Source: JAAYDI01 sp052034005 (GTDB lineage: Bacteria > Planctomycetota > Planctomycetia > Pirellulales > Pirellulaceae). From it: a stretch of 64,000 bases of DNA. A program made the position numbers and the translations under genes. Where the stretch lies: NCBI GenBank assembly GCA_052034005.1, contig JBPOJB010000012.1, positions 62,001 through 126,000 of the forward strand. The letters are read 5' to 3'. A model generated the notes under the pieces. The model saw nothing but the letters and a program-made list of their open reading frames with translations. It was not told where the DNA came from and did not search any database. Of the stretch, positions 47,377-58,045 are shown one piece after another; within the stretch, counting starts at the first letter, position 1, and each line of letters begins with the position of its first letter.

Positions 47377-47637
47377 ACGCCGGAACCCCGGGGTGGGGGC
47401 CAACTCAGGGGGACCTCCGCCCGGACCAGCGCGCCGGACCGCGGCCGCCGACGTGCCACGCCCCTACGGCCCGCCCGGACTGCGCGGCGGCCTTTCTTCG
47501 GCAGAGCTTGCCGGACCGAAAAAAAACCCGCCACCTCCCAAGATCTCTCAAGCCCTACGGTCGAAACGACGAAAGAAGAAACCGGCATGGTGGGTTCACC
47601 CTGCGCCGACCGCATGGCGTGCTAGCACGGCAAGATC

Positions 47638-48513
47638 ATGGCCTCTGCAACACACTCGACAACCGATCCGGACCGGGACGCGCACGTCCAGGAGTCTCCG
47701 ATCGTGCAGTGGTTCCACGACTGGGGCGGCATGGTGCTCGATGGGATCCTGGCCGCCGGCGATTTCGCGGTCTTCGTGTGGCGGACCGCGGTGTGGCTGT
47801 GCACGCGGCTGCCTCGGCCGGAGACGATCCTGCCGAACCTGTACCAGATCGGCGTGTTGAGTCTGCCGGTGGTCGCCCTGACCGGGACGTTCATCGGGAT
47901 GGTGCTGGCGGTGCAGAGCCATTTCCAATTCAGCCAGATCGGCTTGGAGACGCGGCTGGGGGCGGTGATCAACATGTCGCTGGTGCGGGAGCTGGGTCCG
48001 GTGCTGGCGGCCACGATGCTGGCCGGCCGGGTGGGGAGCGCGATGGCGGCCGAGTTGGGCACGATGCGTGTGACCGAGCAGATCGACGCCTTTGAGAGCA
48101 TGGGCGCCAATCCGATCCACTACCTGGTCGTGCCGCGGTTCCTGGCCAGCATCTTCCTGATCCCGACGCTGACGATCATGGCCGACTTCATGGGTGTGAT
48201 GGGGGCGTATTTCTACAGCATCTACATTCTGGGGATCGACCAGCACTTTTACCTGTACAATTCGCGCGAGTTCATCGGCGGTTTCGACCTGTTCGTGGGG
48301 ATCTTCAAGAGCGTGTTCTTCGGGGCGGCCATCGCGTTGGTGAGCTGCCATCGCGGGTTCAACTGCACGCCGGGCGCGGAAGGAGTCGGGCGTGCGGCGA
48401 CCGCCTCGTTCGTGATCTCTTTCGTCTTGATCCTGATGCTGGACCTGTTCATGGGCATCGTGCTCGACAGCATCTACTATGCCATTTGGCCGGCGGGAGC
48501 GCGTCTGTTTTGA
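47638..48513 (+). CDS. mlaE: MlaE-family ABC transporter permease
   Basis: A 291-residue inner-membrane permease of the Mla/MCE lipid transport system. Family features are the amphipathic interface helix before TM1, the stretch VALTGTFIGMVLAVQSHFQF, LVRELGPVLAATMLAGRVGS with the conserved ELGP, AMAAELGTMRVTEQIDAFESMG and VPRFLASIFLIPTLTI. It works with the ATPase encoded 10 bp downstream and the MlaD-like protein to move phospholipids between membranes. Confidence 0.93.
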   Translation: MASATHSTTDPDRDAHVQESPIVQWFHDWGGMVLDGILAAGDFAVFVWRTAVWLCTRLPRPETILPNLYQIGVLSLPVVALTGTFIGMVLAVQSHFQFSQIGLETRLGAVINMSLVRELGPVLAATMLAGRVGSAMAAELGTMRVTEQIDAFESMGANPIHYLVVPRFLASIFLIPTLTIMADFMGVMGAYFYSIYILGIDQHFYLYNSREFIGGFDLFVGIFKSVFFGAAIALVSCHRGFNCTPGAEGVGRAATASFVISFVLILMLDLFMGIVLDSIYYAIWPAGARLF

Positions 48514-48523
48514 CGTGCCGCAT

Positions 48524-49378
48524 ATGGTGCGGATGAATCAGGATAATTCGGGGCAACCGCCGCTGCTGCAGCTGGACGACCTGCACGTCGAATTCGCCCA
48601 CCGCCCGGTGCTGCGCGGGATCAACCTGCGCGTGCCGCGCGGCCAGACGCTGGCCATCATCGGCGAGAGCGGGTGCGGCAAGACGGTCTTGCTCAAGACC
48701 ATGATCGGGCTGGTGCGGCCGACCCGTGGACGCGTGCTGTTTGACGAGCAGGACCTGGCGCAGCTCAACGACCGGCAGCTGGCCACGCAACGGCTCCGGT
48801 ACGGTTTCGTGTTCCAGGGCGCGGCGTTGTTCGACAGTATGACGGTGGGGCAGAACGTGGCGTTCCCGCTGCGCCAACAGGGCCACACGCGCCAGGAGGA
48901 CATGCAGCGCGCGGTGCTGGCACGACTGGCTGAGGTGGGCCTGCCCGACTCCGTCGTGACCATGAAGCCGGCGGAGCTGTCAGGCGGCATGCGCAAGCGG
49001 GTGGGCATCGCGCGGGCGTCGGTGGTCAACCCCGAGCTGATCCTGTACGACGAGCCGACGACCGGGCTGGATCCCATCATGAGCGACGTGATCAATGAAC
49101 TGATCATGCGCGCCCGCCATCGCCACGCGATCACGAGTGTCGTGGTGACTCACGACATGCGCACGGCCCGCAAGGTCGCCGACCGCGTGGTCATGGTGTT
49201 CCCCATTTCGCGCCTGGAGCCGGGCGAGCCGCAGATCATATTCGATGGACCGCCGAGCGAGCTGGAGCGGACGACGAACCGCCGCGTGCGGCAGTTCGTG
49301 CAAGGGGAAGCCGGCGAACGACTGATGGAGATGCGGCAGGCGGCTGCCGCGGCGGGCGGACCGGCGCATAGCGAGTGA
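48524..49378 (+). CDS. mlaF: MlaF-family ABC transporter ATPase
   Basis: A 284-residue ABC ATPase paired with MlaE. Walker A is GESGCGKT, the signature AELSGGMRKRVGIARA, and Walker B LILYDEPTTGLDP, followed by VVVTHDMRTARKVADRVVM. Start at ATG 48524, 10 bp after the permease stop; ATG 48533 is an alternative. It energises lipid transfer through MlaE. The next gene begins at an overlapping GTG, so mlaE, mlaF and mlaD form one operon. Confidence 0.95.
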   Translation: MVRMNQDNSGQPPLLQLDDLHVEFAHRPVLRGINLRVPRGQTLAIIGESGCGKTVLLKTMIGLVRPTRGRVLFDEQDLAQLNDRQLATQRLRYGFVFQGAALFDSMTVGQNVAFPLRQQGHTRQEDMQRAVLARLAEVGLPDSVVTMKPAELSGGMRKRVGIARASVVNPELILYDEPTTGLDPIMSDVINELIMRARHRHAITSVVVTHDMRTARKVADRVVMVFPISRLEPGEPQIIFDGPPSELERTTNRRVRQFVQGEAGERLMEMRQAAAAAGGPAHSE

Positions 49379-50568
49379 CCAAGCATATGGACGATCGGGT
49401 ACTGAGGTTCCGCGTGGGAGTCGTCGTGGTCGCCGCTGCGATGATCACGATGTTCCTCATTACGTTGTTGGGCGCCTGGCCCAACCCGTTCGCCGCGCGC
49501 AATACCCTGCTCATCAACTTCCCCGCCGCGCCGGGCGTCGCGGTCGACACGCCCGTCCGGAAGAACGGCGTCAAGATCGGGCGCGTCAAGGCCCTGGAGC
49601 TGGTCAAGCGCGGCGTCCGGTTGACCCTGGAGCTGGACGCCAGCTACCCGATCCGCGCCAACGACATCTGCCACATCCGCACCGGCTCGCTGGTCACGGG
49701 CGATGCCGTGCTCGAATTCGTCGCGTCCGAGGATCCGAGCTTGAGCGACGAGATTGTCCAGGACGGAGACTACACCCAGCAAGGGAAAGTGGACGCCAGC
49801 CCGTTCGAGGTCATCACCAAGATGGAGGGGCAGTTCCGGGCGACACTCGAGTCGATCAAGACGGCCGGCGACGAGATCGGCACGCTCGCCCGCAACGTCA
49901 ACACGTTGCTCGGCACCGAAGACGATCAGCTGCAGGGCGTCCTCAGGAAGGTGGAAACCGCGCTGGACAACTTCAATCAAGCGATGACCAACGTCAATGC
50001 GATCGTAGGGGATGAACAGCTGCGCAGCCGGCTGAAACAATCGGTGGACAAAGTACCCCGACTGTTCGACCAGACCGAAGACTCCCTGGCGGAGTTCCAG
50101 ACCACGCTCCAGAAATTCAACGCGGTGGCCGCCCGCGCGGAACATAACCTCGCGAACATCGAGGAACTCACGGCGCCCCTGGGCGCACACGGCGAAGAGA
50201 TCACTCAGAACCTGATCCAGTCCGTCCGCAGCGCCAATGAACTGCTGGCGAACTTCGCGCACATGAGCCGTTCGCTGCAGAACAAGGACGGCACGATCGG
50301 CCAGTTGATCCACAACCCCGAGCTCTACAACCGCCTGAACCGGACCGTCGGCGAGATCGAGACACTCGTGCGGAAGCTCGAACCGATCATCGATGACGTG
50401 CGGGTGATCAGCGACAAGGTGGCCCGGGACCCCGGCCAGTTCGGCGTCCGCGGACTGCTGGACCGGCGGCCGCACGGCGCGGGCACGAAGTACCCGGTCT
50501 ATCCGGAGGAGCCCTCGGCGCCGCGCACCCGCCTGGGCGACCTGCGGCTAGAATCGCCCTTCCGGTAA
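49375..50568 (+). CDS. mlaD: MlaD-family MCE-domain lipid carrier protein
   Basis: A 397-residue periplasmic protein anchored by one N-terminal helix (GVVVVAAAMITMFLITLLGAW). Residues about 45-115 are the MCE domain (LLINFPAAPGVAVDTPVRKNG, then VTGDAVLEFV), which forms the hexameric lipid channel. The C-terminal 270 residues form long helices (for instance FRATLESIKTAGDEIGTLARNV) typical of long MlaD/Mce proteins that may bridge the periplasm. Starts at GTG 49375 overlapping the mlaF stop; ATG 49387 is possible. Its last 21 bp overlap the convergent lipoprotein gene. Confidence 0.9.
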   Translation: MTKHMDDRVLRFRVGVVVVAAAMITMFLITLLGAWPNPFAARNTLLINFPAAPGVAVDTPVRKNGVKIGRVKALELVKRGVRLTLELDASYPIRANDICHIRTGSLVTGDAVLEFVASEDPSLSDEIVQDGDYTQQGKVDASPFEVITKMEGQFRATLESIKTAGDEIGTLARNVNTLLGTEDDQLQGVLRKVETALDNFNQAMTNVNAIVGDEQLRSRLKQSVDKVPRLFDQTEDSLAEFQTTLQKFNAVAARAEHNLANIEELTAPLGAHGEEITQNLIQSVRSANELLANFAHMSRSLQNKDGTIGQLIHNPELYNRLNRTVGEIETLVRKLEPIIDDVRVISDKVARDPGQFGVRGLLDRRPHGAGTKYPVYPEEPSAPRTRLGDLRLESPFR

Positions 50569-51036
50569 CTGCGGCGGACCGTGGTCGGGCGCGACCGGGG
50601 AAGTGACCAGGCCCCGCTGCGCCTCGCCGCGCAGCTGCTCGGCGTTCTGGATGACCTGCGTCGGAGACACCGCCTGCTGCGGAGGCAGGTTGAAATCCAA
50701 GATCCGCTCGTCTCGGATCTCCCACGGCCAGAGGTTCTCGGCAAAAAAGTCGATCACCGGGTACTGGTACCACGGCGTGCGGAACTTGTACGCTTCCGTG
50801 ACCGTCTCGTGACCGTCCTTGACCAGTTGTACGTGGCGCGTGCCGTAATAGGTGAAGTTGGTCGAGACGGGCGTGACGCCAATGCGACGCTCGTCCACGA
50901 AGACAACCGCGCCGGGGAGGTTGCTCCGCACGGTCATGCGCCGCCGCACGCAGCCGGGCGCCGCGGCGATGACCAGGACGGCCAGCACCAGCCAGACGGA
51001 TCTCCGGGACGACCGCTGAAGAAGTGCACGATTCAC
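50548..51036 (-). CDS. PEGA-domain lipoprotein
   Basis: A 162-residue probable lipoprotein from GTG 51036. The N-terminus has a lipobox-like end (VLAVLVIAAAPGC, cysteine at about residue 29), so it should be lipid-anchored. Residues about 35-70 form a PEGA domain: VRSNLPGAVVFVDERRIGVTP, which usually mediates surface-layer or matrix contacts. The C-terminus is proline/glutamine-rich. It lies on the opposite strand to its neighbours, overlapping mlaD at its 3' end and divergent from the PP2C gene. The sequence does not identify its partner. Confidence 0.8.
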   Translation of the reverse strand: MNRALLQRSSRRSVWLVLAVLVIAAAPGCVRRRMTVRSNLPGAVVFVDERRIGVTPVSTNFTYYGTRHVQLVKDGHETVTEAYKFRTPWYQYPVIDFFAENLWPWEIRDERILDFNLPPQQAVSPTQVIQNAEQLRGEAQRGLVTSPVAPDHGPPQLPEGRF

Positions 51037-51159
51037 GGAATTCGGCCCTCTGAGAAAACGATGGGGCAGGGAGTATAGTGGACATAGCGGACCACCGCCA
51101 GAGAGAATTGCGGGGAAACGGTCCGGCGCACCATCGGACCCCACAGAACCAACAGCCAC

Positions 51160-52455
51160 ATGGAAACGGCCGTGAACTGGGACGACTGCCTGCAGCATGC
51201 CGAGGTGAGCGATATCGGCCTGCGGCGGATGACCAACCAGGACGCCTACGCCGTCGTGCTGGCGAACGATCTGGAGGCGTGGCAGCGGTCGGGGCACCTG
51301 TTCGTGGTGGCCGACGGCATGGGCGCCCACGCGGCCGGCGAGCTGGCGAGCGAGATGGCTGTGGCGGGGATCGCCCACCGCTACCCCAAGTACCAGGACC
51401 TGTCCCCCCCCGAAGCCCTCCATCGGGCGATCCAGGAAACCAATGCGGAGGTTCACCAACGGGGGAAGGCGAACGCCGATTTCCACAACATGGGTACGAC
51501 GGCCAGCGTGCTGGCCTTGCTCCCCCAAGGCGCGTTGGTGGCCCACGTCGGCGACAGCCGCGTCTATCGCGCGCGCGGCCAGGTGCTCGAACAGTTGACG
51601 TTCGACCACAGCCTGGTTTGGGAACTGCGCGGGCATGGTCCCGCGGGCTCGCCGGTCGATTTCGCGCAGGTAGTACCCAAGAACATCATCACGCGTTCGC
51701 TGGGGCCCAACGCGACCGTCCAGACCGATTTTGAGGGCCCGTTCCCGGTCGAGGTGGGGGACACGTTTCTGCTGTGCAGCGACGGGCTGACGGGTCTGGT
51801 CCAGGACGAGGAGATTGGGCCGATCCTGGCCACGCTGCCGCCGGCGGAAGCGGCTCAGGCGCTGACCGACCTGGCCAATCTCCGCGGCGGCCACGACAAC
51901 ATCACGGTGCTGGTGGTGCGTGTGACCGGCGAGCAGCTGACAACGCGGGCGGCCGGCGCGGAGCCGATGACCATTGTCCGGGACCGTCGGCATCACAAGT
52001 CGCAGCCGGTGCTCTGGATCGTGGCGAGCGTGTGTTTCCTCGTGGCCCTGGCGATGGCCGTGCTCGGCCAACACACGCCCGCGCTGGTTTCTCTGGCCGG
52101 CGGCCTGATCGCCGTGCTGGTCGCCATCCTGCACCGCTGGGCCACCTTGCCGCGCCGCATCGCCCTGGGCGAGACGCACCGGCTGGGACGAGGTCCGCAC
52201 GTGCGGCTCAGTTGCCCCGTCAATGCCCAGTTCACCGGTCGCCTGGCGGCGTTGGTCGACCAGCTGCGCTCGGCCACGGAAGGCGGGGATTGGAAAGTCG
52301 ACCTGGGAGGGTTCAATCAGCATGCCCAGCGTGCCGAAGCGGCCAGCGGGGCCGGGAAGCACGACGAGGCGCTCAAGCACTATATGCACGCGATCACCTA
52401 CATGATGTCGGAGCTGCGCGAGCAGAGCCGCCGGACGGGCGAGACGCCCCTATGA
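51160..52455 (+). CDS. PP2C-family serine/threonine phosphatase, membrane-bound
   Basis: A 431-residue protein. Residues about 10-255 are a PP2C phosphatase with all metal motifs: RRMTNQDAYAV, FVVADGMGAHAAGE, VAHVGDSRVYRARG, FLLCSDGLTGLV and GGHDNITVLVV. Two transmembrane helices (about 285-325: WIVASVCFLVALAMAVLG and LAGGLIAVLVAILHRW) place a C-terminal domain (about 340-431) of unclear type, containing GKHDEALKHYMHAITYM, a TPR-like helix pair. A -10-like TATAGT (51074-51079) lies upstream. It probably reverses Ser/Thr phosphorylation; the kinase partner is not in this window. Confidence 0.9.
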   Translation: METAVNWDDCLQHAEVSDIGLRRMTNQDAYAVVLANDLEAWQRSGHLFVVADGMGAHAAGELASEMAVAGIAHRYPKYQDLSPPEALHRAIQETNAEVHQRGKANADFHNMGTTASVLALLPQGALVAHVGDSRVYRARGQVLEQLTFDHSLVWELRGHGPAGSPVDFAQVVPKNIITRSLGPNATVQTDFEGPFPVEVGDTFLLCSDGLTGLVQDEEIGPILATLPPAEAAQALTDLANLRGGHDNITVLVVRVTGEQLTTRAAGAEPMTIVRDRRHHKSQPVLWIVASVCFLVALAMAVLGQHTPALVSLAGGLIAVLVAILHRWATLPRRIALGETHRLGRGPHVRLSCPVNAQFTGRLAALVDQLRSATEGGDWKVDLGGFNQHAQRAEAASGAGKHDEALKHYMHAITYMMSELREQSRRTGETPL

Positions 52456-52554
52456 AACTGCCGTTTGCGAAAACGGGTCGACTTGGTATCGTCGTAGCGT
52501 CGTCGCGCATTGGGCATTGTCGCTGCGCCGTGACATCTCGCACGAGGCCGGCCC

Positions 52555-53751
52555 TTGATACCTCTGATCCCCCTGCTGTCCCGCTACATCCTGGCTGAAC
52601 TGCTCAAGGTGTTCACCGTCACGCTCGCGGGCATGACGGTGGTGCTCTTGTTGGCGGGCATTGCCCAGGAAGCGATTCGCGAGGGGTTGGGATTGCTGCC
52701 CATCCTGCAGCTGCTCCCCTACCTGCTGCCCAACGCGTTGGTGTTCGCCGTACCGGGCACGATCCTGTTCGCCGCCTGCAGCGTCTATGGGCGCATGTCC
52801 GCGGACAACGAGATCATCGCGGCCAAGTCGATCGGGATCAGCCCGACCACGTTTCTCATCCCGGGCTTCATCCTGGCCTTCCTGATCAGCCTGGCCGCCG
52901 TGTGGCTCAACGACGTGGCGGCCAGCTGGGGGCAAACCGGCGTCCATCGCGTGGTACAGCAGTCGCTCGAGCAGATCGCCTATGGCATGTTGCGGACCCA
53001 CCGCGCTTACAGCACGCCCCGGTTCTCGATCAACGTCGTGGGTGTCCAGGGGCGTAAACTCCTCTACCCCACCGTGACCTTCCACGCATCCGGGGATGCG
53101 CCACCTTTCACACTGGTGGCGGACGAAGCCGAACTGCGCCTGAACGAGGACAAGACCGCGCTGAGCATCCTGTTGACGAACAGCCGATTCGATTGGGAGA
53201 ACTGGGAGGGCGTCATCCCGGGCGTGGCCGAGCAGGAGATCCCGCTCACCGCCGCCTCCCGCAAGGGCGAAGCCGCCACCAGTCCGGCCAATGCCCGGAT
53301 GCAGCAGATTCCGCAGCGGATCGGCGCCCAGGAAGACGACCTGCAGCGGATGCAGCAGCAGTTCGCCGCCCAAGCGGCTTTTGAAATGCTCACCGGCGAC
53401 TTCGGGGCGCTGGCCAGCCCCAAATGGAGCGGCTACCAGCTGCAGCTGCGCGACGCCCAATACCAACTCTACCGCCTGGAACTCGTGCCGTGGCGACGGT
53501 GGGCCAACGGGTTCAGCTGCCTGTTCTTCGTCCTGGTCGGCGCACCACTGGCCATCCGCCTGCGCAACGCCGACATCTGGACGAGTTTCGGCCTGTGTTT
53601 CCTGCCCATCCTGCTCGTCTACTACCCCCTGCTCATGTACGGGCTGGACCGCGCCAAATGCGGCGCGCTGCCCCCCTACAGCATCTGGCTGGGGAACCTC
53701 GTGCTGCTCGGTGCCGGAGTCTGGCTGGTTCACACGGTGCGCCGCCGGTGA
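52555..53751 (+). CDS. LptF/LptG-family permease
   Basis: A 398-residue inner-membrane protein of the LPS export complex. The N-terminus RYILAELLKVFTVTLAGMTVV and the following helices, the periplasmic beta-jellyroll (residues about 130-235, with RAYSTPRFSINVVG and FTLVADEAELRLNEDKTALS), and the C-terminal helix group (FSCLFFVLVGAPLAIRLRNAD; LPILLVYYPLLMYGL) match LptF/G. It begins at a TTG (52555). It is probably co-transcribed with PP2C (99 bp gap). Only one such gene is present, so the second permease subunit must be elsewhere. Confidence 0.88.
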   Translation: MIPLIPLLSRYILAELLKVFTVTLAGMTVVLLLAGIAQEAIREGLGLLPILQLLPYLLPNALVFAVPGTILFAACSVYGRMSADNEIIAAKSIGISPTTFLIPGFILAFLISLAAVWLNDVAASWGQTGVHRVVQQSLEQIAYGMLRTHRAYSTPRFSINVVGVQGRKLLYPTVTFHASGDAPPFTLVADEAELRLNEDKTALSILLTNSRFDWENWEGVIPGVAEQEIPLTAASRKGEAATSPANARMQQIPQRIGAQEDDLQRMQQQFAAQAAFEMLTGDFGALASPKWSGYQLQLRDAQYQLYRLELVPWRRWANGFSCLFFVLVGAPLAIRLRNADIWTSFGLCFLPILLVYYPLLMYGLDRAKCGALPPYSIWLGNLVLLGAGVWLVHTVRRR

Positions 53752-54043
53752 GCCGCGTTGCCCGACGCGGGGCGCGCAGGGCGCACTGCCGGCCCGGCAG
53801 GGGCACCGCAGGGGACAGCACCCCGCAAGCTGGGCGCTTCGCGTCATGCGGCGAAAGGTCTTGAGGTCCCGCCACCGGGCTATCGGACCGCTGGCAGCCG
53901 GGCGCGAACCACCTTCCCCTGCGGGACGCCCTCTGGTACACTCCCGCGGCTCGGATCGACCGGCGGTGGCGGCGTAGGACGCGCGTGCGCGGCGCCGCGT
54001 CATCTCCGAGCCCGGAGCTGGAGACGCGACAAGGAGGTCGCTG

Positions 54044-55648
<1,605 letters not shown>

Positions 55649-57065
55649 GAGCCTGAAGATCCTGTTCGCGGACGACGAAGCGGCCTTGCAGGAGCTGATG
55701 AGCATCGAATTGCCGCGGATGGGCCACGAAGTGACCGTCTGCCCCGACGGGACGACCGCGGCCGCGGCGCTGGCACGCAACGTGTACGACTGCCTGATCG
55801 TCGACCTCGACATGCCGGGGCTCAACGGGATCGAGGTCATCGAGCGGGCCAAAGAGCTGATGCCGGACACGGAAGCCGTCGTATTGACCGGCAAGTCATC
55901 GCTCGAGTCCGCCATCGCGGCGCTCCGCTTCGGCGCCTTCGACTATCTCACCAAGCCCTGCCGACTCATCGAACTCCAAGCCCTGCTCGAGCGGGTCGCC
56001 CAGAAACGGGAACTGACCCACAAGTATCAGGCACTCAAACGACGGCTCGAACGGCTCGAAGGCGAACCCCGCCTGATCGGCCACGGGATGCCCATGCAGC
56101 GCGTCCGCCAATTGATCGCCAAAGTGGCGCCCACGACCTCCACCGTCCTGATCCTCGGCGAAACGGGCACCGGCAAGGAACTGGTGGCCCGCGCAGTGCA
56201 CGACCAGAGCTGGCGGGCTGAAGAGCCATTCGTGGCCATCAACTGCGGCGCCCTGCCCGAACACCTGATCGAAAGCGAGCTGTTCGGCCACCGCAAAGGG
56301 GCCTTCACCGGCGCCGACGAGCACCGAGTCGGGCTGTTCGAGGTCGCCCACGGCGGCACGCTGTTCCTCGACGAGATCGGTGAACTGCCGAAAGCCATGC
56401 AGGCCAAGCTGCTGCGCGTCCTGGAAAGCGGCGAAATCCGCCGCGTCGGAGACAACGATGCCTTCCAAGTCGATGTGCGCGTCGTGTGCGCCACCCACCG
56501 CGACCTGGAGCAGATGGTGGCGGAGGACGCCTTCCGCGAAGACCTGATGTTCCGCGTCAACACGTTCGAGATCCCCATCCCGCCGCTGCGACACCGCGTC
56601 GGTGACATCCCCGCACTGGCCGAACACCTGCTCCGCCGGTTCCGCCCCAGCGCGGTCGGCAACCTGTCGCAACTGATCAGCCCCGACGCACTGGAGGTCC
56701 TCCAGACCTGCCCCTGGCCCGGCAACGTGCGAGAACTGGCCAACGTCATCGAACATGCCACGATCCTGGCCGATCAACTCCCCATCACCGTCGATCACCT
56801 GCCCGATCGACTCACCGGGCGCCGCGGCGCGCGCGCGCCGCGCCGGGCCCAGTCCCTGCGCGAATTGGAGGCCCAGGCCATCGATCAGGCCTTGGAACGC
56901 CACCAGGGCAACAAATCGGCCGCCGCCGAAGAGCTGGGCATCAGCCTCAAGACGCTCTACAACAAGCTCAACCAGGCGGCCAACCTGGAAAAGACGGCGT
57001 AGGCGCCGCAGCCATCGATGGCCCGCCACCGACGCGACCACCGGCAGAAAGCCCGGCGAAACCCG

Positions 57066-57671
57066 CTACCGCATCGACCGCACCACACCCACCACGACAC
57101 CCACCACGTGCGCGTCCTTGACGTAAATGGGCGCCATCGACGCATTGGCCGGCTGCAGCCGGATACGATGCTTCTCCGGATGCCAATACTTCAGCGTCGC
57201 CTCGCCCTCCGGCGTCTGGGCCACCACCATCTGGCCCGGCTGGGCCGTCTTCTGCTTGCGGATGACCACATAATCGCCATCAGCGATCTGTGCCTCGATC
57301 ATCGAGTCGCCCGAGACCTGCAGCACGAACAGGTCCGGCCGGTTGAAAAAGTCGCCGAAGTCCACCCGCTCCGGTTGCTCAAACGCCAGCTGCGTCATCC
57401 CGGCCGCCACCCGGCCGGCCAACGGCAGCCCTTTCTCGGCATCGATCGCCTCCCGCGTCAATTCGATCGCCCGGGACTTGTTCGGACTGCGGAGGATCAA
57501 CCCCTTCTTCTCCAGCGCCTTGAGGTGGCACATGACGCCGTTAGGCGAACTGATGTTGAACCGTTGGCCGATCTCCCGGACCGTAGGCCCGTAGCCGCGG
57601 TGCGTGATCTTCTCGTGGATGAACTGGTAGACCTCCGCCTGGCGCAGCGTGAGCTGATCGTGTACGGACAT
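57066..57671 (-). CDS. lexA: LexA SOS repressor
   Basis: A 201-residue LexA. The N-terminal winged helix (TVREIGQRFNISSPNGVMCHLKAL, residues 30-53) binds operators. The cleavage site is Ala90-Gly91 in GRVAAGMTQLA; the self-cleaving Ser123 sits in VSGDSMIEAQIADGDYV and Lys161 in ATLKYWHPE. RecA-stimulated autocleavage would lift repression of DNA-repair genes. The gene has its own promoter with two TGTACAG elements, a possible autoregulatory site. Convergent with the response regulator. Confidence 0.96.
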   Translation of the reverse strand: MSVHDQLTLRQAEVYQFIHEKITHRGYGPTVREIGQRFNISSPNGVMCHLKALEKKGLILRSPNKSRAIELTREAIDAEKGLPLAGRVAAGMTQLAFEQPERVDFGDFFNRPDLFVLQVSGDSMIEAQIADGDYVVIRKQKTAQPGQMVVAQTPEGEATLKYWHPEKHRIRLQPANASMAPIYVKDAHVVGVVVGVVRSMR

Positions 57672-57725
57672 GACCGAGTACCCCCCCTGACCGTCGGAAC
57701 GAGTTCAGCCGTTGGACCCGCCTCA

Positions 57726-57753
57726 AGTATAATATACGGGTGTACAGAGTCAA
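57726..57753 (-). promoter_or_regulatory. Promoter of lexA
   Basis: Minus strand: -35 TTGACT (57753-57748), 16 bp spacer, -10 TATACT (57731-57726). Leader of about 48 nt. TGTACAG elements lie at 57741-57747 (in the spacer) and 57761-57767 (upstream of the -35). Confidence 0.6.
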
Positions 57754-57767
57754 TAGCAAATGTACAG
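57741..57767. promoter_or_regulatory. Candidate LexA operator: paired TGTACAG elements
   Basis: Two identical TGTACAG copies, at 57741-57747 and 57761-57767, exactly 20 bp apart (two helical turns), flanking the lexA -35. Each contains the palindrome TGTACA. Position fits an autoregulatory operator; the motif does not match the E. coli or Bacillus LexA box. Confidence 0.45.
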
Positions 57768-57792
57768 TTCCGCCCCCCTTCCGCGCCAACAA

Positions 57793-57832
57793 CAAAAAAC
57801 CCCCGGGCATCGCCGCGGCGCTGCCCGGGGGT
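57793..57832 (-). terminator. Intrinsic terminator of the prepilin-lipoprotein transcript
   Basis: An 11-bp stem (57799-57809 with 57822-57832) around a GC-rich inner palindrome. On the minus strand it is followed by TTTTTT (57799-57794). It lies 21 nt after the lipoprotein stop. Confidence 0.85.
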
Positions 57833-57853
57833 CGGTTGAGCACGAATCCTCAG

Positions 57854-58012
57854 TTAATCGGGAGCTTGGATTTGCTTAACTTGCTGGCTCGGCTGCGCAT
57901 TGGGCGTCTCGACTTTTTCTTTCGGCAACTGGGCCGGCTTGTTGTCGCTACAGCCCGCCAAGCCCAAACCCAATGCGACACCGACCAACACAACACACAG
58001 CTTCTTCAACAT
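57854..58012 (-). CDS. Small lipoprotein (52 aa) downstream of the DUF1559 gene
   Basis: A 52-residue protein missed by length cut-offs. It opens MLKKLCVVLVGVALGLGLAG-C, a textbook lipoprotein signal with lipobox LAGC (cysteine 21), then a short hydrophilic tail (SDNKPAQLPKEKVETPNAQP). It starts 33 bp after the DUF1559 stop on the same strand and is followed by a strong terminator, so the two form an operon. Small lipoproteins commonly follow DUF1559 genes in planctomycetes. No function is known. Confidence 0.85.
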   Translation of the reverse strand: MLKKLCVVLVGVALGLGLAGCSDNKPAQLPKEKVETPNAQPSQQVKQIQAPD

Positions 58013-58045
58013 AACGATTCCTTAGCGTCGGAAATGCAATAGAGA

